Source: an uncultured Lachnospiraceae bacterium (GTDB lineage Bacteria > Bacillota > Clostridia > Lachnospirales > Lachnospiraceae). Taken from it: a stretch of 31,336 nucleotides of DNA. Made by a program: the position numbers and the translations under genes. This document shows positions 7,102 through 15,092 of the stretch, piece after piece. Position 1 is the first letter of the stretch. Each line of letters starts with the position of its first letter. The stretch lies in contig CAJTVL010000046.1 of assembly GCA_910579425.1 (NCBI GenBank), positions 1 through 31,336 on the forward strand, given 5' to 3'. A model generated the notes under the pieces. It was not told the origin of the DNA, did no database searches, and saw only the letters and a program-made list of their open reading frames with translations.

Positions 7102-8749
7102 TCGTGATGAAAGCGAGGAACAAAAGGATGCCGCCGTTTATGGCATTCATACAGCCAGATCGGAAGCGGGCGGTAGTGGATCCGGCTTCCGAAGCCGCCG
7201 CTGAGGTTTCCGCATCCCCTGCCTTGCCGGAATCCATTTTCTCTGGGACGGGCGTCAGGTAATATTTGCTGCCAAGCCCCAGCGCGATGGAAATGTACAC
7301 AAGGCAGATGGCTACATAACGGAAGTCGCTGCTGCAGGTGTAGGGATAGATGACCACGAAGCAGGCAAAGGAAATCAACATCACAACATAGCCCGTCAGG
7401 AGGAAAACTTTATCTTCCAGGCGGGTTCTTTTATCCAGCAGCACTGCGGTTAATAAAATAGCAGTCGCAATTCCAAGGATAAGGGCAAGAATGAAGGTTA
7501 CCTGGCACAGGGCAAGGAGAATGTCCGGCAGATCAGTGGGATATTCTTCTGCAAACAAAGAGGTATGAAACATAATAGACCAGGTGTTATTGCATGCCTT
7601 GGCGCTGATCGGATGGAAGGGGAAATCAAAGTGCCATTGGGAAAGGGCGGGGATTCCAAGCCGGCTCCAGAGACTGTAGGAAGCCGTATACATAGGGGAG
7701 GTTTCTCCGGGAACCGGAACCCCGGGCTTTTCTCCGAAACGGATCAGGTTCCTCACAATCCAGGATAAGCCGATGGGCGCCACTGCCAAGGCAAAGATGC
7801 AGTAATTTTTTATCCATAATAACAATTGTTTTTTGCTCTTGCCTTTCAACAGAGGAAGGAACTGCATGAGAAAAACGATAGCAAGGGGAATGGCAAGTAC
7901 CGCGCTGTTTAACTTGGTGATCATGCCAAAGCCGATGCAGAGGGCAAGGCGGATCAATCCGGCCAGATCTTTATTTCGTATCCATTTCAGGCTTTCCAGA
8001 ATGATCAGGCACATAAAAAGGATGGTAAGCATATCGTTATTTACACTGCCGGCCATGACGATGGTGGCAGGATGAAATACAAGAAAGGCAAGCCCGATAT
8101 AGAGTCCGGTACCGCTGATTTCAAGGGTTTTTAATATTTTCCAGGTTACAACCATGCACAGACAGGAGTAAAGCAGGGTGAGGATTTGCAGGTTTTCAAA
8201 GGCCAGAGCTTCCGATACGCCCAGCCAGATATTGATCTGCAGCCACAGAAAGGACAGGATGTGGTGCAGGGGGGGATGATAGTAGGCAAACAGCTCGTAG
8301 GGGTTTAAGTCCGGCAGCTTATGAAATTTGTATATGTATTCAATATAGCCGATATGACCGGGATTTATGAAGTCGGTTCCCATACCTGTATAAGCGCCGG
8401 CGTCGTGCTGTCTGTCGTATAAACCGGATAAAAGCACGTAGCAGCAGCGCAGAAAGACTCCCAGCAAAATGATCATATACACGATATAATTTTCGCTCAA
8501 CCTCCGGGACGCCTTTAAATATAGAAGAAGCGCCATATAGGCACAAAAAAGGCAGACCATAATCAGAAGCTTTTTGTTATGAGAGCAATAGAAGAAGCTG
8601 CTCCCCTGTGCGATGGCGGTCAGCAGGCAGGACATCAGAATAGTGAGTACTAAAGAAAGGCCTGTTTTTCCGGTACTGCTTTCACCTTTTGCAGATGAGG
8701 TAAATCTTTTTAAAATAACTAGTGTATTTGCTGGGAGATTGCTTTTCAT
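7073..8749 (-). CDS. Polytopic membrane protein, GT-C (family 39/83-like) glycosyltransferase
   Basis: This 558-residue protein has roughly a dozen hydrophobic segments. The first outside loop is large, with a DRQHDAGAYTG segment followed by YHPPLHH near residue 160; FHPATIVMAGSVNNDML follows near 230. An Asp-containing first loop, PPLH and the N-N-D segment are typical of GT-C enzymes that use polyprenyl-phosphate-linked sugars (PMT/ArnT-like). The donor and acceptor cannot be told from sequence. A hydrophilic Ala/Ser/Gly-rich stretch (about 505-530) separates the last membrane span. AAAGGA lies 7 bases before the ATG. It follows the lipoprotein gene by 41 bases and is probably cotranscribed with it. 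Its stop lies inside the GTPase-NYN gene. Confidence 0.75.
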   Translation of the reverse strand: MKSNLPANTLVILKRFTSSAKGESSTGKTGLSLVLTILMSCLLTAIAQGSSFFYCSHNKKLLIMVCLFCAYMALLLYLKASRRLSENYIVYMIILLGVFLRCCYVLLSGLYDRQHDAGAYTGMGTDFINPGHIGYIEYIYKFHKLPDLNPYELFAYYHPPLHHILSFLWLQINIWLGVSEALAFENLQILTLLYSCLCMVVTWKILKTLEISGTGLYIGLAFLVFHPATIVMAGSVNNDMLTILFMCLIILESLKWIRNKDLAGLIRLALCIGFGMITKLNSAVLAIPLAIVFLMQFLPLLKGKSKKQLLLWIKNYCIFALAVAPIGLSWIVRNLIRFGEKPGVPVPGETSPMYTASYSLWSRLGIPALSQWHFDFPFHPISAKACNNTWSIMFHTSLFAEEYPTDLPDILLALCQVTFILALILGIATAILLTAVLLDKRTRLEDKVFLLTGYVVMLISFACFVVIYPYTCSSDFRYVAICLVYISIALGLGSKYYLTPVPEKMDSGKAGDAETSAAASEAGSTTARFRSGCMNAINGGILLFLAFITIIYLFWERW

Positions 8750-8790
8750 TGGTAGTTCCTTTCAGCGTTTTTTGTCACGAAACAGGTATT

Positions 8791-9873
8791 TTAGTAAATG
8801 GATATAACGTTAGTTATGTTATTATCGTCCACCTTAAAACTCCAGATAGAATGTCCCGGCACTCTGTGCTCGGTGAGATACCATGTGTCTTCAATCTTGG
8901 TAATGTAGTAAGGCGTGCCTCCGCCGATAAAGTTTTGGTAGACATCCTCGTAATCGCCGGCACAAAGGGCATCTAAATCCCTGACCCTCAACAGGGTGGC
9001 GTAGTCCTGATTTCCATTGCTGTCAGTGGAAACTGTAATATAGAAGAAATCTCCTATGGGGATAAGCTGTATCATGCCCGCGATTTCTGAGGGGACGGGA
9101 TATTCTTTTTTGATCTCAAAACTGTAAAGATCTGCTTCAAGGACACTGCAATAGGGGGTGCCGGACACAAAGAAAATGGTGTCCTCTACAATCGTAAAGG
9201 AGCGCACATATACGTCGCGCAGGGCGGGAATGGAGCGGACTTCGGTGAGATACATACGAGGATCCCCTTCCGGGTGGCGGAAGAGATACATTTCCCCGCT
9301 CATGGAGCTCCAGGCATAAAAGGTATCCGTGTAGTCGTCATAAATGATATAATGAGGACGGTTCCCGATGCCAGTGAATTCCTGGGTTGGGACGAAAACG
9401 GTCTGGCCGTTTTCGTTCGTATCCCTTTCCATCACAAGAATGCGGTTGTTTTCGGTATCGTCAATCAGATAAACCAGACCGTCGCTGGCCAGAGTGTGTC
9501 CCATGGAAATATCGCTCGTCATTACCTGCCACTGATAAAGGGGATCCGTCAGGTTGTCGTGGTAGATTACCTGATTATGATAGCAGTCCACAATAAAATA
9601 GCAGCCCTCCACTTTGGTTAAGTAGGTGGGAACGCTTAAGGTGGGGTACGGATTACCGGGTATTTCGTTCAAAGCGGCCCGGTCAAAGGAAATCAGAGTG
9701 GACTGGGCCAGATAGTTTTCGGGGATGTAGGCCTTTTCCGGTTCGGGCCTTTTGGGGCTGCAGGAGACAAGGATACCTGTCAGTATAAGGCAGGCGAGAG
9801 AAAAAGCGGCTTTTTTCAGAGAGGAGCTCCGTAGCGTTATTAAGTTATGATTATTTGTCCATTGTGTTTTCAT
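8791..9873 (-). CDS. Secreted lipoprotein, beta-propeller-like repeat protein of unknown function
   Basis: The 360-residue reading frame has a lipoprotein signal: the hydrophobic run AFSLACLILTGI is followed by the lipobox LVSC with lipidated Cys38. After a short Pro/Glu linker come repeated beta-type segments, each a hydrophobic strand ending in an aromatic-rich turn (YFIVDCYHNQV, LVYLIDDTENNRIL, DTFYAWSSMSGEMYLF, WYLTEHRVPGHSIW), as in propeller-like proteins. The repeat reading is by eye. The ATG at 9873 has no ribosome site and lies at the predicted transcription start. A CTG at 9819 (codon 19) sits 7 bases after GGAG and would give a normal short signal peptide, so the true start is uncertain. 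The gene precedes the GT-C-like gene, suggesting an envelope role (inference). Confidence 0.72.
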   Translation of the reverse strand: MKTQWTNNHNLITLRSSSLKKAAFSLACLILTGILVSCSPKRPEPEKAYIPENYLAQSTLISFDRAALNEIPGNPYPTLSVPTYLTKVEGCYFIVDCYHNQVIYHDNLTDPLYQWQVMTSDISMGHTLASDGLVYLIDDTENNRILVMERDTNENGQTVFVPTQEFTGIGNRPHYIIYDDYTDTFYAWSSMSGEMYLFRHPEGDPRMYLTEVRSIPALRDVYVRSFTIVEDTIFFVSGTPYCSVLEADLYSFEIKKEYPVPSEIAGMIQLIPIGDFFYITVSTDSNGNQDYATLLRVRDLDALCAGDYEDVYQNFIGGGTPYYITKIEDTWYLTEHRVPGHSIWSFKVDDNNITNVISIY

Positions 9874-9879
9874 ACCGCT

Positions 9880-9908
9880 ATTATAAATTTTTTGCTGTTA
9901 TGTTACAA
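9880..9908 (-). promoter_or_regulatory. Promoter of the lipoprotein / GT-C-like pair
   Basis: On the minus strand TTGTAA (9908-9903) and a perfect TATAAT (9885-9880) are 17 bases apart. The predicted start of transcription (about 9873) coincides with the first possible ATG. Confidence 0.65.
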
Positions 9909-9918
9909 TATTTTTTTG

Positions 9919-9924
9919 TATAAT
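9919..9924 (+). promoter_or_regulatory. -10 element for the acyltransferase gene
   Basis: A perfect TATAAT preceded directly by TG lies 37 bases before the acyltransferase start. No good -35 is found at standard spacing (TGTTAT at 17 bases is poor), so this is a weaker call than the divergent promoter beside it. Confidence 0.45.
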
Positions 9925-9961
9925 AAAGAAAAGTTTATTTTAACGATCAGGAGGAAGAGCA

Positions 9962-11083
9962 ATGGGGGGAGCTTTGAAAGCAGACAAAAGAGCAATGGGA
10001 GAAAACAAAGAATTTCGTATCCTGTCGGCCATCGGCATTATTTTGGTGGTTTCCGGCCATCTGGGATATGATCTTTTTAATATAGGCGGATTGTTTCCTT
10101 ACTACTCTTTTCATGTGTTTATTTTCTTGTTTGTGTCGGGGTACTTTTACCGGGAGGAGTCGGAAGAGCGGATTGTCAGGTATGTGCTTGGAAAATGCAG
10201 GACGCTGCTTTTGCCTTATTTCCTCTGGAATATTTTTTACGGTCTGGTGAGCGAGGTCCTTCACAGGGCGGGCTTTTCCATAGGGGAGCCCATGAGCCTG
10301 AAAACCCTGTTTTTATCCCCTTTTTTGGATGGGCATCAGTTTTTGTATCATTTTCCGGCCTGGTTTGTGCCTGTGCTGTTTATGATCGAGGTGATCAATA
10401 TACTGATGCGCAGGGTGCTTTCTCTCCTTCGTCTTAACTTTGAGTGGCTGATTTTCGCGGGCTGTCTGCTGGCCGGAATGGTTACGGTTTATCTGGCGGC
10501 AGGGGGCCATGTGTGGGGATGGTATAAGCTTCCGGGAAGGCTTTTGTTCATGCTGCCCGGCTTTCAGATGGGAAGGATTTACAGGAAAAAATTAGAGCGC
10601 CGGGACAGGCTGGAGGACGGCCCTTACTTTTTGATTGTTATGGGAATACAGCTCCTGATCAGTATTTTCTGCGCGGGCCTGAATTTCAGCGCCGTGTGGG
10701 TCAGCAGCTTTGCCAACGGCCCTGTGGTGCCGTATCTCACGGTGATAACGGGAATCGCCTTCTGGCTGCGGATCGCCAAAATTATGAAGGGGATCCCCTA
10801 TCTGTCCAGGAAGATGGTTTATATCGGCCGGGATACCTATGCGGTCATGATGCATCATGTGGCCAGCTTTATGTTAGTAAAAGGGGCTTTTTATCTGGGC
10901 CATCTTTACACTCCCTTTTGTGTGGAATTTGATAAGGAAATGTTTTTCAGCGAAATCGGATTTGTGTATCTTGTGGGCGGCTGCGAGGCCAGTAAGTGGC
11001 TCTACCTGTTCGCGGGAATTGCCCTTCCGCTGGCGGCAGCTTATTTACAAAGAAAGGTGCGGAAAATAATTGACAACCTTTAA
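9962..11083 (+). CDS. Acyltransferase family 3 membrane protein (OafA/WecH-like)
   Basis: This 373-residue multi-pass protein has the acyltransferase-3 start: FRILSAIGIILVVSGH (about 18-33) places the conserved His in the first membrane span. FHVFIFLFVSGYFYR and LLPYFLWNIFY follow at the usual distances. In this family the proteins O-acetylate extracellular sugars or lipids, using acyl-CoA from the cytoplasm. The target here is unknown; the adjacent GT-C-like and lipoprotein genes suggest a surface glycopolymer (inference). AGGAGG lies 5-6 bases before the ATG. About ten hydrophobic segments and the length agree with the family. The promoter of the next gene starts inside its 3' end. Confidence 0.85.
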   Translation: MGGALKADKRAMGENKEFRILSAIGIILVVSGHLGYDLFNIGGLFPYYSFHVFIFLFVSGYFYREESEERIVRYVLGKCRTLLLPYFLWNIFYGLVSEVLHRAGFSIGEPMSLKTLFLSPFLDGHQFLYHFPAWFVPVLFMIEVINILMRRVLSLLRLNFEWLIFAGCLLAGMVTVYLAAGGHVWGWYKLPGRLLFMLPGFQMGRIYRKKLERRDRLEDGPYFLIVMGIQLLISIFCAGLNFSAVWVSSFANGPVVPYLTVITGIAFWLRIAKIMKGIPYLSRKMVYIGRDTYAVMMHHVASFMLVKGAFYLGHLYTPFCVEFDKEMFFSEIGFVYLVGGCEASKWLYLFAGIALPLAAAYLQRKVRKIIDNL

Positions 11084-11098
11084 GCAATGTGGTATCCT
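11070..11098 (+). promoter_or_regulatory. Promoter of the Cys/His-repeat surface protein gene
   Basis: A perfect TTGACA (11070-11075) is followed after 17 bases by TATCCT (11093-11098) with the extended element TGG just before it. Transcription would start near 11105 and leave a leader of about 108 bases. The leader holds the inverted repeat ACAGGTGACCTGT (about 11140-11152) and a small GCCGA/TCGGC hairpin, neither of which I can assign. Confidence 0.5.
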
Positions 11099-11212
11099 GA
11101 ATCCACTTACCGCTTAGAAAACCAATAAAATGAATTATGAACAGGTGACCTGTCTGTGGAAATTCCATGGATGGGTTTTTTGTGCCGAAAAATCGGCAGA
11201 TAGGATGGGATT

Positions 11213-13228
11213 ATGAGAAAAAGAGTTTTTAAGCGGAAAAAGAAAATACTGGCTGCGGCCTTTGCCGCAGCCGCAGTCCTGCTCCTGGGAGGGGCGATGA
11301 CTGTTTATGGGCAGGAGAACGGGAACTCCTCCTCCGGGACATTAAAGACGGTGGCTACGGATATTTTCCACAGACATATAGGAAGCCCGGATACGGGAGG
11401 CGGCTGCTATACCAGGCCCATTGAGCATAAGCACCAGGGAGATGCGGCTGCCGGCGGAGGGTGTTATACCAAACCGGTTCCCCATAAGCATACCGGAAGC
11501 CCTGCTGACGGCGGAGGCTGTTACGGTAAGGCAGTTCCCCATACCCAGCATGGAACGGAGTGTTACAGGTATGAGACCCATACCCATGAGGCGTCCTGCC
11601 TTTCCGGGCGCTGCATAATTACTTATACGGAGAGGGAATTGATCGAAACCTATACCGACACCTGTCCGGCTCACGGGGTAACCACTCATGAGCGCAGAGC
11701 CACAACCGCTTCCCACAGTGAATGCGGCCTAGGGGAGGTTGATATGGTGCGGGAACAATGTCAAACCTGTACCAACGCCCTTACCAGAACTCATACCTAT
11801 ATCAACTGCGGGAAACAGGAAGGGACTACAGCCATACTTGACTGTAAAAAAACCATAGACGGTTATGAAATCTCCTGCGGATATGTGGAGGGGAATGCAG
11901 AGTACTACGAAACGGAATGCGACGGCTCGCCGGACGGCTATGGGCTTGGCTGCTCTCTGGATGAGGACAGAGCCTGCGGCAGGCTCGTTCTTACCAGCCA
12001 GGCCGGGGGTGAGAGCGGCAGGGTTCTGATCAGTGCCAGGGTGGAGGATTTCACCGGAGGCAGTCTGATCCTGAGCAGCAGGCCCTTTGTCTGGAAGGAC
12101 CGGGACGGGAAGGTTCTTGGAGACGGCGATACCCTGGAAGTGGAGGAGAACGGAGATTATTTTGTGACGGTAAGCCTGGAAAATAAGGATGTGGATGAGT
12201 CAGGGCTGCACAGCAGTATTTCCGTGGACAGTATTCAAAAGGAAGAGACGCCCACAGCGACACCCACAGCAACACCTGCGGGCACGCCCACAACAACGCC
12301 TACGGCCGCGCCCGCGACAACGCCAACGGCCACACCGACAGCGTCTCCCACAGTCAGACCCACAACCGCCCCTGCAGCGACGCCCACAGCGACGGCTCTG
12401 CCTTCCGGCCTGCCGGAAGCAACACCGTCGGTAGAACCGTCATCTGATCCGGGAGCGGATGCGGACAAAACGCCGGAAGCTTCCAACCTTCCCGAGAATA
12501 CTCCCGGAAGCGGGGATGGCGATAAGGTAGAGGAACAGGGAGATCATAATAAGGAAGAAAACGGCGGGTCAGGAGATGGGGATACCGGAAACGGAGACCA
12601 TGATACAGGCGCCGCAGGCGGAAGCATTCCAAGGGAGGAGAAGGAGCCGAAGCAAAAAGAGAATTCGTCGGAGGAGAAGCCCGGCGGCGGGAGCGGGAAC
12701 AGACGCTTTGATTATGAAAAAAGGGATCAGTCCCGGAAAGAAGAGGCGCAGTCGTCCCCAATCCCTTCCGCAAAGCCCAAAGAAAAAATAGAAAAAGACA
12801 CGAAGGCAGTCACCGTGTCCGGAAATAATGCGGCAGGGGAGGGACAATATCAGGTGGGAAAACAGACCAGGAAAAAAGGATTTTTTGAGTCTGCCGCCGT
12901 AAAAGTCCTTACCGTTACGGTCAGTACACTGCTGCTTCTTGGCGGGATTGTCTTTCTGCTTCTCTATCTCCTGTGCAGCGTGAGTGTTTTTAACGATGAC
13001 GGCGAAGGGAGAATGATATATCTGGGACGCTGCCTGATCAGAAAAAAAGAGGAAGAGTATTCCCTTATCATCACCCAGGCCATGACAGAAAAGTCCTGTA
13101 CCAACAGGTATTGCATTAAGCCGGGGCTCTTCAGGCTTGGTAAGAAGGAGGATCAGGAGCTGATCGTGTACAGGGATGACAAAAAGGCGGCGGTTTCTTT
13201 GAGCAAAGAAATGATAGTGGTTCTGTAA
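11213..13228 (+). CDS. Cys/His-repeat surface protein with Thr/Pro stalk and single C-terminal membrane anchor
   Basis: I do not recognise a named family for this 671-residue protein. Residues 1-33 form a signal peptide (basic start, Ala/Leu core). Residues 51-110 hold three near-identical 20-residue units with a His-x-His and a GGGCY motif each (HRHIGS...GGGCY, HKHQGD...GGGCY, HKHTGS...GGGCY), and a degenerate HTHEASC follows. A further Cys-rich part (about 115-245) has CGKQEG, CKKTIDGYEISCG and GLGCSLDED. A beta-type domain follows (about 255-340), then a Thr/Pro/Ala stalk (about 344-410), an acidic Gly/Asn linker, one membrane span (about 566-588) and a compact roughly 80-residue cytoplasmic domain. 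No LPxTG motif is present. The topology resembles a receptor or a metal- or redox-sensing surface protein; function is unknown. Confidence 0.78.
   Translation: MRKRVFKRKKKILAAAFAAAAVLLLGGAMTVYGQENGNSSSGTLKTVATDIFHRHIGSPDTGGGCYTRPIEHKHQGDAAAGGGCYTKPVPHKHTGSPADGGGCYGKAVPHTQHGTECYRYETHTHEASCLSGRCIITYTERELIETYTDTCPAHGVTTHERRATTASHSECGLGEVDMVREQCQTCTNALTRTHTYINCGKQEGTTAILDCKKTIDGYEISCGYVEGNAEYYETECDGSPDGYGLGCSLDEDRACGRLVLTSQAGGESGRVLISARVEDFTGGSLILSSRPFVWKDRDGKVLGDGDTLEVEENGDYFVTVSLENKDVDESGLHSSISVDSIQKEETPTATPTATPAGTPTTTPTAAPATTPTATPTASPTVRPTTAPAATPTATALPSGLPEATPSVEPSSDPGADADKTPEASNLPENTPGSGDGDKVEEQGDHNKEENGGSGDGDTGNGDHDTGAAGGSIPREEKEPKQKENSSEEKPGGGSGNRRFDYEKRDQSRKEEAQSSPIPSAKPKEKIEKDTKAVTVSGNNAAGEGQYQVGKQTRKKGFFESAAVKVLTVTVSTLLLLGGIVFLLLYLLCSVSVFNDDGEGRMIYLGRCLIRKKEEEYSLIITQAMTEKSCTNRYCIKPGLFRLGKKEDQELIVYRDDKKAAVSLSKEMIVVL
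11363..11542 (+). repeat. Three tandem 60-base units coding His-x-His / GGGCY repeats
   Basis: The three units (11363-11422, 11423-11482, 11483-11542) each encode 20 residues with the pattern HxHxG, 4-5 variable residues, GGGCYxxPV. Synonymous differences between units show they are not a recent duplication. They give the extracellular part of the protein a regularly spaced set of His and Cys side chains. Confidence 0.8.
12241..12430 (+). repeat. Low-complexity Thr/Pro/Ala-coding stretch (cell-wall-spanning stalk)
   Basis: Repeated CCCACAGCGACA-like codons encode TPTATPTATP-type sequence, a rigid and probably glycosylated stalk. The opposite strand shows an open frame of Gly/Val repeats here only because of this composition. 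Confidence 0.75.
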
Positions 13229-13234
13229 AAGGCC

Positions 13235-13263
13235 TTGCTTTTCGACAGCGAACATGGTAGACT
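13235..13263 (+). promoter_or_regulatory. Candidate promoter of the amino-acid ABC transporter operon
   Basis: TTGCTT (13235-13240) and TAGACT (13258-13263) with an extended TGG are 17 bases apart. Both hexamers are imperfect. Downstream, TGCATA-TT-TATGCA (13287-13300) is a perfect inverted repeat ending 3 bases before the AGGAGG ribosome site. It could be a regulator site, but no named operator fits. Confidence 0.35.
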
Positions 13264-13314
13264 CGTAGTTGTTTCAAAAGGGAAAATGCATATTTATGCA
13301 GAAGGAGGAGAATT

Positions 13315-14235
13315 ATGAAGAGATTATTAGCTTTATCCCTGGCAGCAATTATGACTTTTGGTCTGCTTACAGCCTGTGGAAATCAGGCCGCGGAGCAGAC
13401 AAATGAAACAGGGAAAGAGACAAATGAAACCGGGGAAGAAGCGGAAGGAGCCGAAGCGGAGAGCGAAGACGCCCAGGCAGAGAGTACAGAGGAAACCCAG
13501 ACAGAGGACACAGAAAAAGCTCAGACGGAGAGTGCAGGAGAGATTTCGCAGGTGCTTGAGGACGGCAAGCTTACCGTGGGAACCAACGCGGAGTTCCCGC
13601 CCTTTGAGTTTGTGGATGACAACGGCGAGCCCGACGGATTTGACGTGGCGCTGATCAAGGCCATCGGCGAGAAACTCGGAGTAGAGGTTGAGATCGAAAA
13701 CATGGAGTTTGACGCCCTGGTGGCATCCATTGGGAACAAGATTGACGTTGCCATTGCAGGAATGACGATCACCGATGAGAGAAAGGAAAACGCTGATTTT
13801 TCCGATCCCTACTATGATGCGCTTCAGTATGTGATTCTGCCTGAGGGTTCTGAGATTGCCACATTTGACGATCTGGCCGGCAAAACCATCGGCGTTCAGC
13901 TTGGCACTACGGGAGATTTTATTGCAAGCGATGACGTGGACGGCGCAGAGGTGAAGCAGTATAACAAGGGTGTGGATGCGGTCAACGATCTGATCAACGG
14001 ACGTCTGGACTGTGTGATTATCGATAAGAACCCTGCCCTTGTGTTTGCGGCCAAATTTGAGGGTCAGCTCACGGCGGTGGACGGAGAACAGTTTGACTTC
14101 GGTGTGGAAAATTATGCAATTGCAATGCCCAAGGGGGACACTGCCCTGGCTGCACAGATCAACGGCGCTCTGAAGGAACTCAAAGAGGACGGAACCTTTG
14201 ACGAGCTGGTGAAGAAATACATTGAAGAGAACTGA
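13315..14235 (+). CDS. Polar amino-acid ABC transporter substrate-binding lipoprotein
   Basis: The 306-residue product starts with a lipoprotein signal (lipobox LTAC, Cys21), followed by a long acidic Glu/Thr/Ala linker (about 27-75) and a family-3 solute-binding domain (about 78-305). The domain shows GTNAEFPPFEF, PDGFDVALIKAIGEKLG, AGMTITDERK and SDPYYDA, the hallmark pattern of binding proteins for polar amino acids (glutamine, cystine, histidine and others). The Arg of TDER and the later Asp-rich part normally hold the ligand alpha-carboxyl and amino groups. The exact amino acid cannot be decided. GAAGGAGGAG precedes the ATG. The gene opens a three-gene transporter operon; its acidic tether is longer than usual. 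Confidence 0.9.
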   Translation: MKRLLALSLAAIMTFGLLTACGNQAAEQTNETGKETNETGEEAEGAEAESEDAQAESTEETQTEDTEKAQTESAGEISQVLEDGKLTVGTNAEFPPFEFVDDNGEPDGFDVALIKAIGEKLGVEVEIENMEFDALVASIGNKIDVAIAGMTITDERKENADFSDPYYDALQYVILPEGSEIATFDDLAGKTIGVQLGTTGDFIASDDVDGAEVKQYNKGVDAVNDLINGRLDCVIIDKNPALVFAAKFEGQLTAVDGEQFDFGVENYAIAMPKGDTALAAQINGALKELKEDGTFDELVKKYIEEN

Positions 14236-14267
14236 AAAGTGCGGTGAATCCGTAAAACGGTAATTTG

Positions 14268-14302
14268 AGAGGATAGCATAAGGTATTTGCGTGCTATCCT
14301 CT
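14268..14302 (+). other. Intercistronic hairpin between binding-protein and permease genes
   Basis: AGAGGATAGCA (14268-14278) pairs perfectly with TGCTATCCTCT (14292-14302) around a 13-base loop. No U-run follows; instead a second small palindrome (CTTATCATAAG) follows at once. It looks like a partial terminator or a 3'-end stabiliser that keeps the binding-protein message more abundant than the downstream genes, as known for other ABC operons. Confidence 0.65.
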
Positions 14303-14384
14303 TATCATAAGAGAGGAACGCACCCATTGCTTTAACGGGGAGAAGAAGTTTACAGGAAAGCAGAGAAAGGATTTGGGGATCGGC

Positions 14385-15092
14385 ATGGAGATACAGGCAT
14401 GGTGGGAAAGAGTGAGCAGCATGTTTGAGGCTGCGTTTATCACAGGGGACAGGTGGAAACTTTATATCGGAGGTCTTGGAGTCACCATAGAAATCGCCTT
14501 TTTTGCGGCGCTTTTGGGTCTGGTGATCGGTACTGTGGCGGCGCTTATGAAGCTGTCTGTCAGGAAAAACGGGAAAAAGACGATTTGGGCCATAATAGCC
14601 AACGTTTATATAGATATTATCAGGGGAACGCCCTCGGTTCTGCAGCTTATGATCATGTGGTTCATTATCATGAAGTCCAGTAAGCAGGAAATCCTGGTGG
14701 CGGTGCTCTCCTTTGGAATTAACAGCGGCGCTTATGTAGCCGAGATCGTCCGGGCCGGGATTCTGGCAGTGGATAAGGGGCAGAGCGAGGCGGGAAGGTC
14801 CTTGGGACTCTCCGGCGCCCAGACCATGATTTATATTGTGATCCCCCAGGCCGTCAAAAATGTGCTTCCGCCCATAGGAAACGAGTTTATTGTGCTTTTG
14901 AAAGAAACTGCAATCGTGGGATATGTGGGGCTTACGGATCTCACCCGTGTGGCGAATCAGGTTTCCTCCAGAACCTATGAGGCCTTTATGCCGCTGATCG
15001 GGGCTGCGGTGATCTATTTTGTCATCATTAAAATACTGACGATTCTGTTGGATAAGCTGGAGAGGAGGCTGCGCAAAAGTGATAATCGTTAA
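14385..15092 (+). CDS. Polar amino-acid ABC transporter permease
   Basis: Counted from the ATG at 14385, the product has 235 residues and about five membrane spans. I prefer this ATG to the in-frame TTG at 14373 because GGGG lies 6 bases before it, while the TTG sits too close to its AAAGG. The His/Glu/Gln-type permease signature is clear: YIDIIRGTPSVLQLMIMW in the second third, then the EAA loop SEAGRSLGLSGAQTMIYIVI, which docks on the ATPase. The end overlaps the ATPase gene by 14 bases, so translation of the two is probably coupled. Confidence 0.9.
   Translation: MEIQAWWERVSSMFEAAFITGDRWKLYIGGLGVTIEIAFFAALLGLVIGTVAALMKLSVRKNGKKTIWAIIANVYIDIIRGTPSVLQLMIMWFIIMKSSKQEILVAVLSFGINSGAYVAEIVRAGILAVDKGQSEAGRSLGLSGAQTMIYIVIPQAVKNVLPPIGNEFIVLLKETAIVGYVGLTDLTRVANQVSSRTYEAFMPLIGAAVIYFVIIKILTILLDKLERRLRKSDNR

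Noticed and set aside
12235..12486. Minus-strand frame coding Gly/Val repeats opposite the Thr/Pro stalk
   Set aside because: It is the direct mirror of repeated CCCACAGCGACA-type codons; composition alone keeps it open.
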